A DNA stretch of 64,000 bases, from positions 1 through 64,000 of the forward strand of contig JBAMJV010003341.1 in NCBI GenBank assembly GCA_037951105.1. Direction: 5' to 3'. The position numbers and the translations under genes were made by a program. The DNA comes from Echinarachnius parma. Its lineage: Eukaryota; Echinodermata; Echinoidea; Clypeasteroida; Echinarachniidae. Below, one piece after another: positions 24,632-36,008 of the stretch. Numbering within the stretch: the first letter of the stretch is position 1; each line of letters opens with the position of its first letter. The notes beneath the pieces were generated by a model that did not search any database, was not told where the DNA came from, and worked only from the letters and a program-made list of their open reading frames with translations.

Positions 24632-25060
24632 AAATTGAATTAAAATGGTGAACACAACATGGACAAACTTAATGGAAAATTTAAATAAAGATCAAATATA
24701 ATGAAAACGTAATGACAGGATAGCTACACATGACTATACCCAGTGAATTACTGAATTAATTGAGAAAAGTTACTGATAAACATAAAGTTATAATTTGGGA
24801 GTAAGTTCGATAATTACATGATGCATACATGATACAATAAACACAAATGCAAAATATATTTTTTAAGCAAACCAAGAAAATGAATGAAAATGGTAAACAC
24901 AAGATGGACAACTTAATGGACAATTTGAATAAAGATCAAATATAATTAAAAAAACGTAATGACAGGATAGCTACACATGACTATACCCAGTGTATTACTG
25001 AATTAATTGAGAAAAGTTACCGATAAACATGAAGTTATAATTTGGGAGTAAATTCAATAT
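24632..25060. repeat. Imperfect tandem duplication, period about 243 bp
   Basis: 'ggatagctacacatgactat' and 'gaattaattgagaaaagtta' occur in both halves (24719 and 24966; 24752 and 25000 approximately). The copies differ by substitutions and small indels. No coding signal was seen. Confidence 0.75.
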
Positions 25061-25520
25061 ATTACAAGTACACAAATTACAATTTGAATCCCGAAACTCC
25101 GAGCATAAACTGGGTCATATAGTGCACTACTACACAGGAGCAAAATGTGTACGTTGCTCCCCCGCATCCATATTTGGTAGCAATTTTTGTGTTCATTCCT
25201 TAATTCAGAGGGAATTTGTTCGCCTTCCATATTAACATGATTACGGTACATTTAATAGAAATTGCACACACAACACATTTGCATTCAAACATATTTAATT
25301 AATATTAGTTTCAATTCGTACACATCGTAATGCTTGTATTCTCCCCAGTCTGAACCCATAATGCTTTGAAACTAGGGGTCATGAAGACAAATTCACATTT
25401 TCGGTTACGATCACAACAAAATTATATTAACATGACTTTTTACGATCTCTATCTATGACATATACTGAGATTTACAAAAATCATGTAATGTTATGCGTGT
25501 TTCATAACCAACAGTATGTC
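25049..25520. repeat. Dispersed repeat, copy 2 of 2
   Basis: Near-identical to 10493-10975. It abuts the tandem duplication on the left and a 'gagcgaagcg' repeat on the right, so its edges are defined by those neighbours. Confidence 0.8.
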
Positions 25521-26058
25521 GCATTAATCGCTCCCTCGGGACTCATTCTTGGCTGTACGCTATGTTGTGGATACTACATAATGTGGCATACGGTTTATGT
25601 TGGAACTGTTTATGACACTAAACACAATATTTGTGCGGTGTGTGTGTTGGGATGCATATTTATGAGAAAATATTTCTCAAATTTCTGGTCGATCAAATCA
25701 TAACACGCTTTCCCAGATTCAGTTAATCTTATGCCTGAATTTCCTATCTAGGTATGCACCAGATTGCACAATTTCAAGTCCACAAATGCAAAAGCTCCCT
25801 ACCGTAGGGAAGGGGGGACACTCCTCCCACATCCTCCCCCGCTCAGTCACTTCGCTCCCTCAGGCTTGGTCGCTTCGCTCCCTCGTAATGTCTCACTCTC
25901 ACCTCTGGCTCAAAGTTGGCAACCATACTGCCATATGAGCGTGGTTGGGCATGAGCCCCTACACCAACAAAAATCGTGAGCCCCCTTAATTAGGTCTTTG
26001 CCCCCCTCCCCTTCCCCCCCCCCCCCCCCCAATCCAAAACCTCTTCCGGCGCTCCTGA
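25510..26058 (-). mobile_element. GC-rich 'gagcgaagcg' repeat, reversed partial copy
   Basis: The minus strand reads 'gcgccggaagaggttttgga', a G tract (about 26018-26032), 'gcccaaccacgctcatat', then 'gagggagcgaag' and 'gtgcaatctggtgcatacc'. It corresponds to one module plus the 5' end of the family. Confidence 0.65.
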
Positions 26059-26387
26059 ATCACAACTATCTCCATAATCAGGAGACGATTGAAAAGTGTT
26101 GGGAAATAGTCCAGGGGTGGTATTCTGTAAGGATCTTAGGAGGTGAAGTTGATCTTAAGAGCAACTTTGGTATTCTGTAAGTTGCTCTTAGAGTTGCTCT
26201 TAAGACCAAGTCTGAAAAGTCGCTCTTAACTTAAGAGCAACTTTTCGAATATGTAAATGTATGCAAATATATGCAAATAAGCATCCTAAGATAAGAGGTA
26301 TTCTGTAGATGAAGATAAGAGCAACTTTTTGATCTTATCTTAAGACTGCCTACAACCAGTCTTAGTTTGAATTAAACACAACAAAAA

Positions 26388-26722
26388 TAGGAAGTCCCCC
26401 CTCATCAAAACAGCGTAACTTTTTAACGAAACGGTTTTGAGCAAAATAACTTGGCAGAATTGTTTCTACACTTATTGACTAACTTCTGTTTTAACATTAA
26501 ATTGGTCCGTCAAGTCATGCATGAGTGAGTAACATTTTGACTCTTGTGACTTTTGAAAAGTGACAATTTTGCCTTTAATGTGTGCTCACTCATGCATGAC
26601 TTGACGTATCAATCTCATTTTCACAGAGAAGTTAGCCAATAAGTGTAGAAACAATTCTGCCAAGTTATTTTGCTCAAAACCTTTTTTACGCTATTTTGAT
26701 TAGGGGGGGGGGGGGACTTCTT
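26388..26722. mobile_element. Nested palindromic MITE
   Basis: The left arm contains 'gaagtcccccc', 'gagcaaaataacttggcaga' and 'cttgtgac'; the right arm contains 'ctgccaagttattttgctca' and 'gggggggacttc' in inverse order. Arms exceed 100 bp and include a shared 'gtcaagtcatgcatgagtga' inverted near the centre. It sits inside the 26114-28443 element, so it is the younger insertion. Confidence 0.8.
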
Positions 26723-27429
26723 TCTTTTTTCAGAACGCGTGATCAAAATGGCTGACGAATTATTGTTATATCAATTTTGGCGGCGGCAGGAGCAGCTAAA
26801 TCGCAAAGGTCAATTTTAAAAAGTAGAAGAAAATTCTCCCTCTATGATGCTCCTATCTACAACTTTCGTTGCATTTTCGCAACGCACTTTGATGACATGT
26901 TTGACTGCAATTGACGTAATGCAATTTTGGACGAATTATTCTGTTACTAGGTGTGGTACAGTGGGTATGATTGAGTAACCCCCGCATCGGCACACTAACA
27001 CATTTCCGACAGTTTAAGACTTAAAAATTGTACACATCTCTTGAAATTGTACTCACAATATAGAAAATAGTGCAGATTCCGATGCGATGATCAGATTTGC
27101 GATGTATTAATTATATTTTGAGATAGCGCCTTCGAACGCGCGCGTGGTTTTTTGGCTTCACAAGTTCGAAGTGTTTTTAATACCGGCACCCCCTCAACTC
27201 TCGTTAACAATGCACGCAACTCCAAATTTCTTGTGCGATGCTAATTTTATTGGCATCATTTCACAAATTTACTCGTAGCGGACGATCTACGCATTATTTC
27301 TCCTCAAAATTTCGACCAGTTTAGTTTTTAAGGGTAGCGCGCATCATCACATGCGCGATTTTTCACAACACGCGCAAAAACAAATATTACGCGGTGTGCC
27401 GATATTAAAAACAGTGCCGATGTGTAGTA

Positions 27430-27530
27430 CACCTACCATACACCATAGAATTATGATATGAATAAACAAACAAACCCGTTTATAAACGGGTTGGTTTGTT
27501 TATTCATAATTAATTCTATGGGGTACACAG
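27430..27530. repeat. Hairpin, about 40-bp arms
   Basis: 'ccatagaattatgatatgaa' ... 'aaacccgtttataaacgggtt' ... 'tattcataattaattctatgg' fold back with few mismatches around TTATAA. Confidence 0.8.
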
Positions 27531-28023
27531 TTGCTAAGGCATAAGCACATTTTGCGCGCAAATTACTTATTGCGCGTTGTCGGTGCGCGCACGATGCGCG
27601 CAACACACTTTCATGTACCATCTATATTGCTCAGTAACATAATGATTGACTGAAATTGACTTCATAAATGCACGTTTTTATTATTGCTCCTTGAGAGTTT
27701 GAGCAATAAATTGTATACGTGTCCGTATTTAAAACATGTACAAATAAATATGAACAAATATTTTCTTCAAACACTTATAGATAAGCAGATATTATTACAT
27801 CTCAATTACATCTTAATTCCATCTCAAGGAAATAAAGGACGCTTAAACTTATATTTATTTTCTATGAGAGTTTGTTCAATTACACATTTCTTTATTAACT
27901 GAAGTTTGTTTAAATGAGTAATATGATTGCTGTTATAATGTCATACTGTTAAAAGATATGTTGTAGTACTGTAATATACTTTGCAACAATGTGAAAAAAA
28001 GAATATCCATGAACGATATGAAC

Positions 28024-28025
28024 CA

Positions 28026-28086
<61 letters not shown>

Positions 28087-28099
28087 CTCAATCAATCAC

Positions 28100-28173
<74 letters not shown>
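28024..28173. repeat. (CAAT)n tetranucleotide tract
   Basis: About 37 units of CAAT/AATC with two CACT interruptions near 28085-28100. Frames of alternating INQS repeats through it are artefacts. Confidence 0.95.
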
Positions 28174-28174
<1 letters not shown>

Positions 28175-28483
28175 TGATGTGGCCACGTGGTATCTACTTG
28201 ACAATTCTGCAAAATGATTAGTTGTTCATCAATGAAAACAAAGACGATGATTGGTCGAATGGTTATTAATGGGCGTGGCTCATGAATATTTATGAGCTAA
28301 TTAATTATTCATTATTCATGCTAAGATCGTCCTAAGAGCAACTTACAGAATACCACTTAGGCACATCTTAGGGAGCTCTTAGAGTTGATCTTAAGAGCAA
28401 CTCCTAAGAGCAACTCTAGGATGAACTTACAGAATACCACCCCAGGCTTCTGTTACTATAAGCCAAACAAAAAAGTACAATAT

Positions 28484-29229
28484 TACACTCTAAATTACAA
28501 GGATTTAAAATCTAAATCGTAGCTTGGATTAAAACAAATATAAATACACTTAGATTATTTGTAAATCTATGGAGACTTAAAAAGTCGCGCGAAAGCAATT
28601 GTTAATCGAAGGCCAAGGTGTGATTTTCAATCCATCAAAGGATTGGAAAATAATGCCAGGTTATCGGAGATTTGACGAATGAGAACAGAGATATTTCACA
28701 CGTGACCTACTGCGGTATTCTGAAGCTCAGTTTTCTTAGTTTTATACTCATGAATATTCATAACTAGGATTACGGTTTTGGTTAGAGTTAAGGATATGAT
28801 TACAATGAGACCACTCTTTCCATCATCGATTTACGTAGCATAGTGGTCACGCTGTGGACCTCCACGCTCGGTGTCACGGGTTTGAATCCTCTCTTAGTCT
28901 TTTATTTTTTCTTTTGCCATGATAATTGGTGAGTAGCGCTTTATTTAGTAAATGTATCATGCACAGTAAACTAAAAACTGAAAATTGTGGCCTGCATCAC
29001 TGATTATGAATAATTCATTAGGATGCCATGAACTCGCCTGGGGCCTAATAAGATTAACATAAAACAAATCCAAAATGGCTTCATTTTTAATCTATCTGGA
29101 TTTATATTTTTTAAATCCAACAAAAGATTTATTTTAAATCATGATCGGCTGGTCCCTAACCACAGCCGAAGAAAGATTTAAAAGTAAATCTAATAGATTT
29201 AATTTTAAATCCTTGTAATTTAGAGTGTA
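28484..29229. mobile_element. TA-flanked inverted-repeat element, 746 bp
   Basis: The left end TACACTCTAAATTACAAGGA and the right end TCCTTGTAATTTAGAGTGTA are exact inverses, and both finish in TA. Further inverted 'ttaaaatctaaat' motifs extend the arms. No transposase frame was seen. A tRNA-like head (28838-28900) lies inside. Confidence 0.75.
28838..28900 (+). mobile_element. tRNA-like SINE head (candidate)
   Basis: 'gtagcatagtggtcacgctg' resembles an A box and 'cgggtttgaatcc' a B box. The acceptor ends do not pair, so a working tRNA is unlikely. Confidence 0.4.
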
Positions 29230-29528
29230 TATGAATAGTATATGTTATCTCATAGTTGCAGTCTAATGCACAGCAAAGTTAATAGATATTTCTCTTGGAA
29301 TGTGTTGCTGCTTCATTGAATTTATATAAGTTTCTGCTTAACCAGGATCCTGTCCAGCTACTGACAACTTTTTGCTTTGTGATTATTGAACTGGTTCCTA
29401 CTTCTGAGTAACCACACTTCCAGCTTCAGTCCCATCCGTACATTTTTTGTGTTATTGTATAGCAGGTGCTCAGGCAAGTTTTATTGCTTCTCTCGATTTT
29501 TGACAATTACTGTGACCGATAATAAATC

Positions 29529-30423
29529 ATGAAGTGTTCTCAATGTCCTGCTAAGAAGGGAGTTCGTATCAATGAGGATGGTGAATTACTTTGCGTGAAC
29601 TGCAATGCTAAATCTTCTGAAGCCGGGTCTGCATCTAATAGTGTGAGTGCTCATGCTACAAGGTCATCTGTAGGTCCCATCAACTCACTACCTGTTGGCA
29701 CACTGCCCTCTCTTGGTGACATCATGAACAAGCTGACTGTGATGGGGGAGATTTGGCGGATGTGCGAAGCGGTCAGGCGCAGGATGTGGGATCAATCTCC
29801 TTCCTCAGTGTGAAGTTCGATGAGCTGACAAGAAGGGTGGAGGAGCTTCACACGGCTAACGTCTCCCTGAGGAAAGACAATGGCGAGCTGAAGGGCAGAG
29901 TTTCAGCACTCATGTCGCAGGTGAAAAACTTAGAAGCCTATGGGCGCCGGCAAAACATTGAGATTGCTGGCATCCCTGAAACCCAGCGGGAAGATGTCGG
30001 GGCAGTAGCCCTAAAAGTCTTGCATCAGTTGGAGAGGGACATTGACATCAGCGACATCGATGTCGTCCATCGACTGGGCCAGCCAGACCACATCCGGCAT
30101 GTCCATCAGCGGCAGCCGAGGACCCAGCCCCGCCCAATCATCGTCCGCTTTGTCACTCGCAGGGTGAGGGACAAGGTGTTTGCCCAACGCAAACAGCTCA
30201 AAGAAATAAACATCAGCAATCTGGGTCTTGGCCTGAGGGGAGATGGCAACATCTTCATCAATGCGAATCTACTGCCCGCTACGAAGAACCTCTTGTACCT
30301 AGCCAACAGGGCAAGGGGTACAAGTTCCTGTGGACTTCAAACGGCAAGATCCTCGTGAAGAAGTCTGCGGAGACACTAGCCATCCTTCTCACCTCTGAGG
30401 CCGATCTTGAAAAGATTAAGTAA
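29529..30423 (+). pseudogene. Retrotransposon ORF1: C4 zinc motif and L1-like RNA-binding protein
   Basis: The ORF starts MKCSQCPAKKGVRINEDGEL, a CxxC-x17-CxxC pattern (residues 3-25) that could bind one zinc. A coiled-coil-like stretch follows (LTRRVEELHTANVSLRKDNG), then LEAYGRRQNIEIAGIPE and DIDVVHRLG, matching the RRM-type core of L1-like ORF1 proteins, and a basic C-terminal domain ending SEADLEKIK. Such proteins coat the element's RNA. Two single-base frame changes are needed: one near 29745-29750 in a GGGGG run, one near 30310 in GGGG. Stop TAA at 30421-30423. Confidence 0.8.
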
Positions 30424-30463
30424 AACTTTCGAAGAACGAAATGTAGACTAAAACTTTATTATC

Positions 30464-33331
30464 ATGTTTGATGATGCAGAGTCTGTATTAACATCATGTC
30501 AGTGTTTTAGCCTAAGCCCAGAAGTATTCAATACTACATTTAATGATTTTCCAAAAGATTCGTTGAGCTTTTCGCATATTAATATTCGATCCCTAAATTA
30601 AATTTTGTATCACTTTAATCTTTTTTATGATTCTGTGCTTATGCATAAATTTAGTATTATAGGCCTCTCAGAGATTTGGCAATTACATGAGGATACTGGA
30701 TTTGGAATAAATGGTTATAATTTTGAGTATAGAAGTCATGTAGCTGGCAGAGGAGGAGGCGTTGCTGCATTTATCAAGTCTGAGTTTATTTATGAGATTG
30801 TTGACATGGATGTGCGCCATGCTGAGTCTATATGGATTTAACTTCATGTGGATGATAAAATTGTTGTTGTAGGCATAATTTATAGGAAACCTAACACCGA
30901 CTTGAAAGAATTTCAGGAAAGTCTGGTTGATACATTATATAAATTGAAGTTTGATAGACGCCATTGTGTGTTAATGGGTGATTTCTATATTGATTTGCTT
31001 AATATAACTCACAATGTAGTTGACGAATTTGTGACAAGATTACAGTGCTTTGGTTTAGAACAGATTATTGTAAATGCAACTCGTAAAACTGAGTTTACAG
31101 AAACTTTGATAGATCACATTTATACTAATTATAGTGCTGGTAATAATTATGCAGGTATATTATTGACGGATCTATCAGATCATTTCCCTAAATGTGTTTT
31201 CTTTGAAAATATGACTTATAGTAAAGTGTTAGGATGTTCAGTAAAAGTACGAGATTATAGAAATTTTGATAAGGCTAAGTTTACTGCTGACCTTGCAGGT
31301 ACATCTTGGCAAGAAGTATATAATTGTAGAGAAGTGGACAGTGCATATGAAAGGTTTTTGAAAATATTTGTAAGTGTTTGTAATGAATATGCACCATTTG
31401 TGGATAGGAAAAGTAAGAAGAATGTGAGTAAACCTTGGATTACAAAGTCAATAATCAAATGCATAAAACGCAAACATAGACTTTATTGTAAGGTTTTAGA
31501 GTCTAGATTTAATACTAACGTTTATGATATAAGTATAAGCGGTATAGGAATCTGTTAACATCTGTTCTAAGGAATGCCAAGAAGTTATACTATGGTCGTA
31601 TGTTTAAAAAGTATGAGGGTAATTCGAGTAACACATGGAAAACAGTTAATGAATTGCTTGGGAAACAGGATCAGACTAGGAAAGTTGTTGATGAATTACA
31701 AGTTGAAGTAGATGGTACATTTAAGGATTATAAAGAGCCCCAGGAAATAGTTGACATATTTAATGATTTCTTCGTGTCGGTTGGGCCAAGGCAGGCAGAA
31801 AAGATTAATGAGTTTCAATGTGAGCATAGTTATAAGGATTACTTAGGAGAACCTCTTAGAAATTCCTTGTATTGGTCACCAATTACTCATGCTGAGGTTG
31901 AAAGTGTAATTTTGAATTGCGATATGAAAAAGTCATGTGGTAGTGATAATATTCCTGTTAATCTTTTGAAAGATGGTGTGTATAATGTGTCGCAACCACT
32001 CTCATATATTTTTAATATGTCATTTCAATTGGGTGTCTTCCCACGTTCTATGAAGATAGCCAGAGTCAGTCCGGTGTATAAGAAAGGTACAAGAACTGAT
32101 CCAGGGAATTATAGGCCTATATCTGTCCTACATATTTTAAGTAAAGTTTTTGAGAAGTTAGTGAATATTCGTTTAGGTAAATTCCTGGGAAAATATGATT
32201 TATTGTATAAACATCAGTATGGTTTTAGGGAAAAGCATAGTACAAATTTATCGTTGATTAGTTTGATAAATCAGTTAATTCAGTTTCAAGATGAAGGTCG
32301 AATTACTGTAGGTGTCTTTGTTGACTTTGCTAAAGCATTTGATACAATAAATCATGATATACTATTGGGCAAGTTAGAAAATTATGGTGTACGAGGAACT
32401 CAATTGAATTGGTTTCATGATTTTTTAGTGACCGTCGTCAGTTTGTGCATCATAATGGTTCCACTTCTGCCATGTCTTTAATTAAATGTGGGGTGCCCCA
32501 GGGATCTGTTCTAGGTCGTACACTTGTTTTGATTTATATTAATGATCTGCCTAGATCATCAGACTGCCTTATCAGGCAGATATCAATTTATTGGAAATAA
32601 CTGATAATTTAAAACATATTGATGAGTGGTGTGATGCGAATAAGATTACTATTAATATAAAGAAAACTAATTTTATGATTATTAAGCCAAAGAGAAAAGA
32701 GTGTCGTATTGTTGGAGTTGTAAAAATTAAGAATGAGTTATTGAATGAAGTACACGTATCTCTTTTCGTTGGAATATATATTGATAGGTATTTGGTATGG
32801 GATGAACAAATAAATAATGTATGCTCTGTACTTCGTAGGAAAGTAGGAATTTTGTATAGACTACGGCCCTTTGTTCCCAAACAAGTCCTTGTATTATTAT
32901 ATTATTCGTTTATTCAGTCACATTTATCTTACGGCCTTGAAGTCTGGGGAAGTGCACCTTTGATGTTGATGAACAAAATATTGATGTTACACAAAATGGC
33001 TTTGAGAGCAATTACTTTCAATAATAGAATGGCCTCATCCTCCCCATTGTTTTATTCATTAGGTATATTATATGTGTTTAAATTGTATAAATTGTTAGTA
33101 ACAACTTTTATTTTTAAGTTAATTTATAAACACTTACCACACTCAGTGTTTGAATATTATACCTTTTTTGAAAACTCTTATAATACAAGACAAAAAGATG
33201 GAAATATCTTGGTTAAGCCTAAGATGAGAACAGAGCATGGAAAAACTTCAATCTCATTTCAGGGATCTGATATTTGGAATATATGCCTTTGGAAATACGA
33301 AGACTTGATAGACTCCACCTTATTAAGTTAA
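30464..33331 (+). pseudogene. Retrotransposon ORF2: endonuclease and reverse transcriptase, inactivated
   Basis: The first ATG I can place is at 30464. The endonuclease (APE-like) shows SHINIRSLN, IIGLSEIW, RGGGVAAFIK, VGIIYRKPN, CVLMGDF, TLIDHIYTN and LSDHFP. The reverse transcriptase shows NYRPISVLHILSKVFEKLV, YGFREKHST, VFVDFAKAFDTINHDILL and CGVPQGSVLG. Lesions: in-frame TAA at 30599-30601 and 30839-30841; frame changes near 31530 and 32425; and a deletion near 32572 that joins SSDCL to INLLEITDN and removes the (Y/F)ADD catalytic box. The final frame (32591-33331) keeps KTNFMI, GIYIDRYLVW and LSYGLEVWGS. Confidence 0.88.
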
Positions 33332-33733
33332 ATGTAAAAAAAGTATTCATTGGGTGATTACGTCTCATAGTCTGTGATTTGCTGCCAAAGATTTTGTATT
33401 CTTTTGAAAAGATTTAATATATTTTGTATAATCTTATAGTTTAGTTGTTCTTAGTGGGTGAATGTCCACTATTGTAAATAATTAGTATAGAATGTTATGT
33501 AATCATAGTTTCTTGCCTCATTTAAATGTAAGTCATTTATTCATGTACAAAGGGTCCTACGCCCCACTAGCAATAGTTGCTATTTCTGTAGGGTCCTTTT
33601 ACCAATTTGTTTGTATGTTAACATTTCTTATATACATGTATGATTATTAGTTCAGAAAGATGGTCTGCGTCGGTGTGGTGAATAGAGACAAAAATTTAAA
33701 TAAAACACCGTAAGAAAACATAGTTCTCCTGCT

Positions 33734-33921
33734 CTACAAAGCCACCTCTATACTGCAACTAAACTCCCAAACTATCCAGTCTGAAACTAAATAACGACGT
33801 AAAGATGCTGTGCACATTTTGCAAGTCAAAATAATACAAAAAATAGTGTTGAGATTATTGTCTTATATGAGAGAAATACAATTTTAGAGTTAGTCTGAGA
33901 AGATTAGAGCAGGAGCAGGAG
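33734..33921. mobile_element. 188-bp insertion with 18-bp target duplication
   Basis: AAACATAGTTCTCCTGCT occurs at 33716-33733 and again at 33922-33939, bracketing 188 bp. The bracketed DNA is almost identical (about two differences over 175 bp) to 34331-34505, which belongs to the duplicated segment downstream. A more diverged relative is at 2770-2945. A long target duplication points to LINE-machinery-mediated insertion. Confidence 0.8.
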
Positions 33922-34078
33922 AAACATAGTTCTCCTGCTTATTATATATATTTGAACCTATTGGTAATAAAGTTATTCATTCATTCATTCATTCATTCAT
34001 TCATTCATTCATTCATTCAGATGAATAATGTGTAAGCTCCATGTGATTTTTGTTGATTTTGCCCCCCCCCCCTTCATA

Positions 34079-34080
<2 letters not shown>

Positions 34081-34139
<59 letters not shown>
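34081..34139. repeat. (CA)n microsatellite
   Basis: About 29 CA dinucleotides. It stands where copy 1 of the duplicated segment has a short 'acacctaaacacat' stretch, so it has expanded in this copy. Confidence 0.95.
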
Positions 34140-34140
<1 letters not shown>

Positions 34141-35800
34141 ACACATGACACATACATGCCCACGTATTGTATGCGGCATTGGAACGATTTATATCGTGTT
34201 CACTTATGCTTTCATAATATGACATATTATTATTCGCATATGGGACAACCGTGGGAAAATCGTTGTTTGCCTTCCATTGTAAGTAATTCAATAGAAATAA
34301 CACACAATATACGCAAACGTAATACTGCAAAGCCACCTCTATACTGCAACTAAACTCCCAAACTATCCAGTCTGAAACTAAATAACGCCTTAAAGATGCT
34401 GTGCACATTTTGCAAGTCAAAATAATACAAAAAATAGTGTTGAGATTATTGTCTTATATGAGAGAAATACAATTTTAGAGTTAGTCTGAGAAGATTAGAG
34501 CAGGACCATATTTTGTTCAGTGTAATCATCAGTACTGGTAATCATATTGCTAGAATGCAGAATCCCTGAGACTCGCCAATTAGTCTAGCTGCATATGCAG
34601 ACCCTTTAATGTGTTCCGTGTGTACAAAGCAAATATCACATATATTTTGGTTAATAAGAGCACTTAAAGGGGTAGTTTAGTTTTGGTTAGGCTTAACTTA
34701 AGTAGCTAAAACCTGCACAGTAACATTTTAAACTAATAGTTATAACTCCACCATGCTCGAAAGGTATACAAAATAACAAACGACTAAGTAAAAAGCCTGT
34801 TATCATTCAAAAAGAGCCATTCAAACACAAGAGGGCGCTTTTTTAAAAGGCATTGGTTTCAGCCATTTTTCATACAAAATTATGCATGTGATGTTTTATT
34901 GATATAATGATTAAATAGCGAGATCATCAACAACTATTTAAAAAACGCTTTTGAAAATTTTTGAAAAAGTGCAAGTATTTTTAATTTTTTTTCTAAAAAT
35001 CATCTAATTATTTGGGCCCCAAATAATTATAAGATCAGATATATTTATTGATATTTCAGCCGTTTCTGGGTCGATTTTGACCAAATAAAGTTTATTCTGC
35101 CATTAAAATTGCATGTTCTCTCAAATTCGACATTCAGTTTTTCATTACCTCACAAACAAATTGTGATGTGCTCTACCAAAACTAAACTACCCCTTTAAGT
35201 GATTAAATCAAATTTGTGATAGGTTTTCCTTTATATCGTTAACGAATAACAACTAATTTATCGATGAGACTACGAAACGTGTTTTTCTTCATACATTTCA
35301 TATTTATTGGTATTTCAATATGAACAAGGCTTTGAAAATTCAAACTCCTTAAAATCTGCCCATCTACAAAAGTATTAATGGTTACATTATTGCAACTTGA
35401 TACAAAACAAAATACGGTACGTGAATAAACGTGTACGTTATGAACACAAACAGCAACGACAACTAGGCTTCCGTCGCCGTGAATCCAAATCGGGACATCC
35501 ACATTGCTTTATATAGACCGGTGTCCTAACCATCAATATTCACATATCCCTCGTAATCGACCAAACTCACCATTACTCTGCTGTATGATAACATACAGAT
35601 GTAATACATCACTCAGCATGCTCAGTGGACATATCAAATCACAGAAAGACACATTTTATTAACCCTTATTTTGGAAGATATATCAACTGAGGTATTATTT
35701 GTTTGATATCAATTAATAATTATTAACACTAGCATTACATTCCTAACCATCTTTTCTGCACATGCCCTAGTTAATAGTTAAGCGCATAGAGACAGCAATT
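34140..35800 (+). repeat. Duplicated segment, copy 2
   Basis: It aligns with 2590-3700 and continues with 'actagcattacattcc' (also at 4562). It contains a TTAA MITE (34664-35198) that copy 1 lacks at the same site: 'aagaacacttcagtgattaaa' in copy 1 against 'aagagcactt ... aagtgattaaa' here. No gene was recognised. Confidence 0.75.
34664..35198. mobile_element. TTAA-flanked MITE with visible empty site
   Basis: It begins TTAAAGGGGTAGTTTAGTTT and ends AAACTAAACTACCCCTTTAA, a perfect 20-bp terminal inverted repeat including TTAA. It interrupts copy 2 of the duplicated segment, and the equivalent position in copy 1 (about 3126) is uninterrupted, which defines the insertion. Orientation is opposite to 4163-4555 and 11315-12055: the internal order runs from 'aacctgcacagtaac' to 'ctctaccaaaac'. 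Confidence 0.9.
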
Positions 35801-35832
35801 GTGCTTATGTGTTATGCGCTATTATACTGTTG

Positions 35833-36008
35833 TTAACTGGCGGTGGAGGGAATAGCACGGAATATTACATCCCGAGGGATTTTAAATGCTATTGAGGGAA
35901 GAGTAAATAAGTCCCGAGACGAAGTCGAGGGACTTATTTTCTTCACGAAATAGCATTTGAAACCCCAAGGGTAGGAATATTTTGTGATTTTCCCGACAAC
36001 AAAGTTAA
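35833..36008. mobile_element. 168-bp TTAA fold-back MITE, copy 1
   Basis: TTAA at 35833-35836 and 36005-36008 bracket 168 bp. The body is nearly self-complementary: 'cacggaatattacatc' and 'aaatgctatt' on the left are mirrored by 'aatagcattt' and 'aatattttgtgattttccc' on the right, and 'aagtcccgagacgaagtcga' forms an inner hairpin loop. The second copy at 58838-59013 is the same length with only a handful of differences. Confidence 0.9.

Larger units (their letters stand above)
26114..28443. mobile_element. 2.3-kb DNA transposon relic with GGGTGGTATTCTGTAAG ends
   Basis: The left end GGGGTGGTATTCTGTAAG is matched by CTTACAGAATACCACCCC on the right. Inside both ends are multiple 'ttaagagcaac' / 'gttgctctta' motifs in both orientations, giving subterminal repeats of over 100 bp. 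A reading start at 26749 gives MADELLLYQFWRRQEQLNRK before a stop, possibly a remnant of a transposase N terminus, but I cannot name the family. A nested palindromic MITE, a 100-bp hairpin and a (CAAT)n tract lie inside. Confidence 0.7.
29340..34018 (+). mobile_element. Near full-length CR1-like non-LTR retrotransposon
   Basis: The order is an untranslated leader, ORF1 (29529-30423), ORF2 (30464-33331), a 3' UTR and a (CATT)n tail at about 33975-34018. The tail follows 'ggtaataaagttattcattc', as expected where reverse transcription began. A 188-bp foreign insertion with an 18-bp target duplication sits in the 3' UTR. Both ORFs carry frameshifts or stops, so the copy cannot move on its own. 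The left edge of the leader is estimated. Confidence 0.85.

Noticed and set aside
27981..28221. Frames of INQS repeats
   Set aside because: Translation of a (CAAT)n microsatellite in overlapping frames.
34013..34420. 135-residue minus-strand frame with Val/Cys repeats
   Set aside because: It is a translation of the (CA)n microsatellite and flanking repeat.
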